Assembly (NCBI GenBank): GCA_018609945.1
Contig: JAHENO010000173.1
Coordinates: 1-11,016 of the forward strand
Length of the DNA stretch: 11,016 bases
Reading direction: 5' to 3'
Source: Haloarculaceae archaeon
Lineage (GTDB): Archaea; Halobacteriota; Halobacteria; Halobacteriales; Haloarculaceae
Each line of letters starts with the position of its first letter. Position 1 is the first letter of the stretch. Under the pieces are notes generated by a model, which saw only the letters and a list, made by a program, of their open reading frames with translations, searched no databases and was not told where the DNA came from. The position numbers and the translations under genes were made by a program. Below are positions 7,101 to 11,016 of the stretch, piece by piece.

Positions 7101-7110
7101 GTTTGATTAC
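7101..7110 (+). promoter_or_regulatory. TATA-like box of the M24 hydrolase gene
   Basis: gtttgattac, an AT-rich stretch centred about 31 nt before ATG 7136. It supports that start over an in-frame ATG at 7103 that lies within the box itself. Confidence 0.5.
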
Positions 7111-7135
7111 TCCACTCACACAACGACGACACAGA

Positions 7136-8404
7136 ATGTACGAGCGCAGTTACATGGAGGGAACCCGCGGCACGATGGCCGTCGACTGGGAGGAGCGCAT
7201 CGACATGCAGCGCCTCCGTCGCGAGCGCAAGGAGCGGGCACTCGACCGCCTGCAGGACTCGGAACTGGGGTCGATGCTCCTCATCGACGACCCGAACGTC
7301 CGCTACGTCACCGGGCTGGCGATGACCGGCGGCTCCGGTGCGGACCACTACACCCTCCTCACGGAGGACGGCCACGTCGTCCACTGGGACACCGCCGATC
7401 ACGCCAGCAATCAGCGGTTCAACTGCCCCTGGCTCGAGGACATCCGGTATGCCTGCCCGGGCCTCGGGAACGTCCCGCGCGCGTCCGGCCGGGCCTCGGC
7501 CCGCGACTGGCTGAAAGACAGGATGGCCGAAACCGTCCACACCGCCATGGAGGAGTACGGCGTCGCAACGGAGCCCATGGGCATCGACGTCGCCAACGCC
7601 GCCCTCGTCGAGAAATTCGAGGATCGCGGCGTCGACGTCGACACCGCGACCGCTACGGAACTGATGCTCGACGCGCGCAAGACGAAGACCCGCGACGAGA
7701 TCGAGTGTCTGCGCCAGGTGGCGGCCATCTGCGAGGGGGGCTTCCAGGCCATCACCGAGAGCGCCGCGCCGGGCACGCGCGAGTCGGAGGTGTGGGGCGA
7801 CGCCGTCCGCGAACTCTGGCAGCTGGGCGCGATGGTCCAGGGCGGCTATCTCACCTCGGGGCCCAACACCTGGCCCAAGCATCAGGCCAACACCACCGAC
7901 CGGGTCATCCGGCCCGGCGATCTCGTCTATGCGGACTTCTACAACGTCGGCTTCATAGGGTATCGCTCCTGTTACTACCGCACGTTCAGCGTGGGCCAGC
8001 CCACCGAGGCCCAGCGCGACGCCTACGAGCGGGCCCGCGACGACCTCTACGACGTCCTCGCGCGCATCGAACCCGGCGCGACCACCGACGAGATTTGCGA
8101 GGGGTTCCCCGACGAGGACGGCGAGCACATGGACTGGTACGGCGCCGAGGAGTTCTGGGAGATGACCACCAACCACTGGGCACACGGCCTCGGCCTGCAA
8201 CTCTACGAGGTGCCGCTGATCTGGCGGGGCCTCTCGCCCGACCACCCCATCGAGATCGAGGAAGGGATGACGATGGCCGTCGAGACGATGCAACCCGCCG
8301 ACCGCCAGGGCGTTCGCGTCGAGGAGATGGTCGTCGTCCGCGAGAACGGCGTCGAAGTGCTGAGCCAGTGGCCGGTCGAGGAGATCACGCGCATCCCCCA
8401 CTGA
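7136..8404 (+). CDS. M24 family (pita-bread fold) hydrolase with altered metal site
   Basis: Cytoplasmic creatinase/Xaa-Pro peptidase superfamily protein (422 residues). An N-terminal creatinase-type domain (about 25-165, with DDPNVRYVTGL) is followed by the catalytic pita-bread domain (about 185-415). The family uses Asp, Asp, His, Glu, Glu to bind two metals. Here Asp267 (YADFY), His350 (HGLGL), Glu383 (VETMQ) and Glu396 (VRVEEM) are present. The second Asp is replaced by Cys279 in GYRSCYYRTF (canonical GYxSDxTRTF), and the usual second His of the HGxG...HExP motif is Tyr357. Asp267 and the GYRS motif have the longer spacing seen in creatinase/DddP-type members rather than in typical prolidases. 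Function may be a non-peptide C-N hydrolase or lyase. ATG 7136 was chosen for its TATA box spacing. Confidence 0.85.
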   Translation: MYERSYMEGTRGTMAVDWEERIDMQRLRRERKERALDRLQDSELGSMLLIDDPNVRYVTGLAMTGGSGADHYTLLTEDGHVVHWDTADHASNQRFNCPWLEDIRYACPGLGNVPRASGRASARDWLKDRMAETVHTAMEEYGVATEPMGIDVANAALVEKFEDRGVDVDTATATELMLDARKTKTRDEIECLRQVAAICEGGFQAITESAAPGTRESEVWGDAVRELWQLGAMVQGGYLTSGPNTWPKHQANTTDRVIRPGDLVYADFYNVGFIGYRSCYYRTFSVGQPTEAQRDAYERARDDLYDVLARIEPGATTDEICEGFPDEDGEHMDWYGAEEFWEMTTNHWAHGLGLQLYEVPLIWRGLSPDHPIEIEEGMTMAVETMQPADRQGVRVEEMVVVRENGVEVLSQWPVEEITRIPH

Positions 8405-8430
8405 CCAGTCTCCGGGCAAGTCTGTTCAGA

Positions 8431-8440
8431 ATTAACAAAA
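8431..8440 (-). terminator. T-rich stretch after the HTH gene
   Basis: On the minus strand the bases right after the HTH stop read TTTTGTTAAT, then a short imperfect palindrome (8421-8430). Archaeal RNA polymerase often stops at T-rich runs, so this may end the HTH transcript. The 36-bp gap also separates it from the convergent M24 gene. Confidence 0.3.
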
Positions 8441-8965
8441 TCACTTCTCGTCCGATCCGCCGGTCCCTTCCGCAGCGTCCGCGCCGCCGAGTCGCTCCTG
8501 TACCCGCTCGTACTGGCGGCGGCGCCACTCTTCGATGTCGGCTTGCTCTCTCCCACCGGCGCCCTCGATGTCGGGCGGTGCTGACTCCCAGCCCATCCGC
8601 CGGAGATACCGGTAGGCTGTCGGGCCGGAGACGGACTCGCCGAACTCGGCCTCGATGACCTCCGCGACGCGGCCGCGCGTCCAGCGGCCCGCCTCGAACC
8701 CGTAGGCTGCGGGCCCCCGTCGCAGGCAGTCCGCGAGGTCCAGCAACTGGTCGTCGTCGAGCACCCGCTCCCGTCCGGGGTGCGGATCGGCTTCGAGGCC
8801 CGCCTCGCCCTCGGCCTCGTAGGCCTGTTTCCAGCGCGAGACCGACCCGGGCGAGACGCCGAAGGCCTCGGCGACCTCCTGGCCGCTCAGGCCGTACTCG
8901 AGCAGCCGGACCGCAAGCTTCCGGCGCATCTCCAGTGCGTCAGGGCTGCCTTCCGGGCGTGGCAT
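8441..8965 (-). CDS. Stand-alone IS630-type HTH protein without DDE domain
   Basis: DNA-binding protein of 174 residues matching the N-terminal part of IS630/Tc1-type transposases. A homeodomain-like HTH covers about 14-50 (LSGQEVAEAFGVSPGSVSRWKQAY). A second winged HTH covers about 73-127 (WTRGRVAEVIEAEFG, then TAYRYLRRMGW). The chain ends with an acidic, Arg/Glu-rich tail near where a full transposase (about 340 residues) would enter its catalytic DDE domain. Nothing resembling that domain follows before the M24 gene, and no terminal inverted repeats were seen. The frame is clean, with its own TATA-like box, so it may be a domesticated regulator rather than debris. The start is ATG 8963-8965. 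DNA binding is well supported; the biological role is unknown. Confidence 0.8.
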   Translation of the reverse strand: MPRPEGSPDALEMRRKLAVRLLEYGLSGQEVAEAFGVSPGSVSRWKQAYEAEGEAGLEADPHPGRERVLDDDQLLDLADCLRRGPAAYGFEAGRWTRGRVAEVIEAEFGESVSGPTAYRYLRRMGWESAPPDIEGAGGREQADIEEWRRRQYERVQERLGGADAAEGTGGSDEK

Positions 8966-8991
8966 CGCTTTGCTGTCCCGTTCGGGCTCCC

Positions 8992-9000
8992 GATATTAAT
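8992..9000 (-). promoter_or_regulatory. TATA-like box of the IS630-type HTH gene
   Basis: The minus strand reads ATTAATATC, centred about 31 nt before ATG 8965. It lies in the 57-bp gap after the upstream CARF-like gene, so the HTH gene probably has its own promoter even though both genes run in the same direction. Confidence 0.55.
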
Positions 9001-9022
9001 TTCTTTAGATATGAACGCAATT

Positions 9023-9988
<966 letters not shown>

Positions 9989-10011
9989 ACCCGGACGTGG
10001 GGTCGGTGTCG

Positions 10012-10019
10012 GTAAAAAT
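10012..10019 (-). promoter_or_regulatory. TATA-like box of the CARF-like regulator gene
   Basis: The minus strand reads ATTTTTAC, centred about 28 nt before ATG 9988. Together with the plus-strand box at 10046 it forms a divergent promoter region of 86 bp. The plus-strand sequence next to it, ggtcggtgtcggt (10001-10013), contains a short direct repeat (gtcgg) that could be a binding site; this is inference. Confidence 0.55.
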
Positions 10020-10045
10020 GCCGGTCCTGGATGGCGTCCGAACCC

Positions 10046-10051
10046 TTATAC
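10046..10051 (+). promoter_or_regulatory. TATA-like box of the antitoxin-like gene
   Basis: ttatac, preceded by gaaccc, centred about 27 nt before ATG 10075. This is the spacing expected for a leaderless haloarchaeal transcript. It argues strongly for the ATG at 10075 over the long upstream open frame. Confidence 0.65.
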
Positions 10052-10074
10052 ACGAATCAGACGAACTGTGGCCC

Positions 10075-10344
10075 ATGAGCGCCACTGTCGAAATAACCGA
10101 GGGGGATGGCGTGTACACCGCTGACGACAGTGAGACGGGGGCGACGGGTCGGGGCAGTTCCCGGGCGATGGCACTGGCCGCGCTGGCGGTTCAGCTCCAG
10201 GGACTGGAAGAGGAACTGGCCGAGGAGCTGGACCCGAAAACGACACTCAAGGTGCTCAGTGCGAGCACTCAGGAGCGATTCGAGGCCGAGGGCGTGACCG
10301 AGCAGGACATCGACGGCGCGATAGCATGGACACGAGACGAGTAG
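10075..10344 (+). CDS. Small antitoxin-like protein upstream of a PIN toxin remnant
   Basis: Acidic protein of 89 residues. Residues 1-20 look like beta strands (ATVEITEGDGVYTADD). GRGSSRAMALAALAVQLQGLEEELAEEL (about 25-52) is a Gly-led helix resembling the end of HicB-type folds. The tail FEAEGVTEQDIDGAIAWTRDE resembles the C-terminus of haloarchaeal VapB-like antitoxins (EGVT..D...AI.WAR). The toxin start codon at 10326 lies inside its last codons (19-bp overlap), the classic coupled antitoxin-toxin layout. It would be expected to bind and silence a PIN RNase and to repress its own promoter. The antitoxin role comes mainly from this context; the protein family is not firmly recognised. The start at ATG 10075 is supported by the TATA box 27 nt upstream. 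Confidence 0.7.
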   Translation: MSATVEITEGDGVYTADDSETGATGRGSSRAMALAALAVQLQGLEEELAEELDPKTTLKVLSASTQERFEAEGVTEQDIDGAIAWTRDE

Positions 10345-10445
10345 TATTCGATACGAACGTATTCGTCTCTGCTCTCGGATTCGGTGGCACGCCGCTTGTG
10401 GCGTTGTTGCGTGCGTTCGATAATGACGTGCAGTTGCTATTGTAG
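10326..10445 (+). pseudogene. Truncated PIN-domain (VapC-like) toxin gene
   Basis: The frame from ATG 10326 encodes only 39 residues before TAG at 10443-10445. It begins RRVVFDTNVFVSAL and continues through FGGTPLVALLRAF and NDVQLLL, which is the N-terminus of a COG1569-type PIN ribonuclease: first catalytic Asp (Asp9) in DTNV, then the FGG.P...L segment. Full proteins are about 130-150 residues, so the later acidic active-site residues are missing and the product cannot be an active nuclease. After the stop another frame gives DTLHTL, faintly like the TL.EL helix that normally follows, so a small indel plus deletion is possible. The sequence after 10345 is less GC-rich than its surroundings. 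A convergent symporter gene ends 51 bp further on. Confidence 0.8.
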
Positions 10446-10496
10446 ACACTCTCCACACTCTTGGATACTTCTCGGTTGGGGGTTAGAATAGACCTA

Positions 10497-11016
10497 TCAA
10501 TCCGCCGACAGCCCCTCGTAGACGGAGGCGTCTTCCTCGGCGGTCGGCGCCGTCAGCGCAGAGACGCCGACGGTCAAGGCCAGCCCCAGACCCATCCCGA
10601 CAATCGAGGCGGACCACCCGCCGAGGCCGGGCGCGACCGGCAACACGTACGAGGACGGAACCATTGGAAGGAAGACACTCGCCAGATAGAACGCCTGGCT
10701 GCCGGCGACGCCGGCGAGCATCCCGTCGCGGGTCGTACCCTGCCAGTACAGCGCGACCAGCACGGGCAGGGCCAGTTGTGCGAACCCGCCGAAGGCGGTG
10801 TCGCCGATCTGGATGAGCGTCCCCGGCTGGAAGAGGCTGAGGCCGAAGGAAACGAGCGCGAGGACGACGACGCCGGCCCGGCCGACCAGCGCCTCCGAGC
10901 GCTCGGTGACGTCGGCGGCGACCTGCCGGTAGACGTCCCGGGTGAGATAGGACGACCCCGAGAGCAACATCGAGTCGCTGGAGGACATCATCGCGGCCAT
11001 CGCGCCCGCGATGACG
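10497..11016 (-). CDS. Sodium:solute symporter, C-terminal part (runs off the window)
   Basis: The last 172 residues of an SSS family (TC 2.A.21) membrane symporter, which couples Na+ entry to uptake of a solute such as proline, pantothenate or a carboxylate. The visible part starts in VIAGAMAAMMSSSDSMLLSGSSYLTRDVYR, the hallmark SSS segment: the paired Ser residues of SSSDS lie near the Na+ site, and SSYLTRDVYR ends the helix. At least three further hydrophobic segments follow (VVVLALVSFGLSLF, AFGGFAQLALPVLVALYW, ASIVGMGLGLALTVGVSAL), then a short acidic cytoplasmic tail ending YEGLSAD. The frame is open to the window edge, so the ATG at 10998-11000 is internal. Substrate cannot be assigned from this part. 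Confidence 0.88.
   Translation of the reverse strand, partial: VIAGAMAAMMSSSDSMLLSGSSYLTRDVYRQVAADVTERSEALVGRAGVVVLALVSFGLSLFQPGTLIQIGDTAFGGFAQLALPVLVALYWQGTTRDGMLAGVAGSQAFYLASVFLPMVPSSYVLPVAPGLGGWSASIVGMGLGLALTVGVSALTAPTAEEDASVYEGLSAD

Noticed and set aside
6481..7119. Open frame of 212 codons on the minus strand, and several overlapping frames on both strands in 6429-7119
   Set aside because: The products are Arg/Ser/Pro-rich and repetitive, unlike the acidic proteins of this genome. They arise from the inverted repeat, and several frames are open at once, which GC-rich DNA causes. No family is recognisable.

Overview
The window looks like chromosomal DNA from a haloarchaeon (class Halobacteria). 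It is GC-rich, and its proteins are strongly acidic (Asp/Glu-rich). The secreted binding protein carries a Tat-type lipoprotein signal followed by a Gly/Asp/Ser-rich linker. Most genes that begin a transcription unit have an AT-rich TATA-like box about 27-33 nt upstream of the ATG, leaving almost no 5' leader, as is usual in haloarchaea. No rRNA, tRNA, CRISPR array or complete insertion sequence was seen.

Layout. (1) 2-4847, minus strand: a compact LIV-type (HAAT family) ABC importer operon, transcribed as binding lipoprotein, fused LivH-LivM permease, LivG ATPase, LivF ATPase. The last two junctions are 8-bp and 4-bp overlaps and the first is a 7-bp gap, so the genes are almost certainly co-transcribed and translationally coupled. 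(2) 4959-5918, plus strand: an extended SDR (NAD-dependent epimerase/dehydratase-like) gene divergent from the importer. (3) 5965-6435, minus strand: a VOC-fold (glyoxalase / methylmalonyl-CoA epimerase-like) gene convergent with the SDR. (4) 6436-7135: a 700-bp stretch with no credible gene. Most of it is a large imperfect inverted repeat carrying four copies of a 17-nt motif, two in each orientation. (5) 7136-8404, plus strand: an M24 'pita-bread' hydrolase with a visibly altered metal site. (6) 8441-8965, minus strand: a stand-alone IS630-type DNA-binding protein lacking the catalytic DDE domain. (7) 9023-9988, minus strand: a CARF-like/wHTH regulator of the HFX_2341 type. (8) 10075-10445, plus strand: a small antitoxin-like gene overlapping a PIN-domain toxin gene that is truncated after 39 codons. 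(9) 10497-11016, minus strand: the C-terminal part of a sodium:solute symporter that runs off the window.

The importer, SDR, VOC protein and M24 hydrolase could together handle uptake and breakdown of an amide or amino-acid-like compound. This is inferred from proximity alone, and the substrate is not visible in the sequence. The right third is a patchwork of regulators, a decayed toxin-antitoxin pair and a transposase-derived HTH protein, typical of an accessory region. The most unusual items are the palindromic non-coding element, the altered M24 metal site, the LivH-LivM fusion, the CARF-like regulator without CRISPR neighbours, and the truncated toxin.
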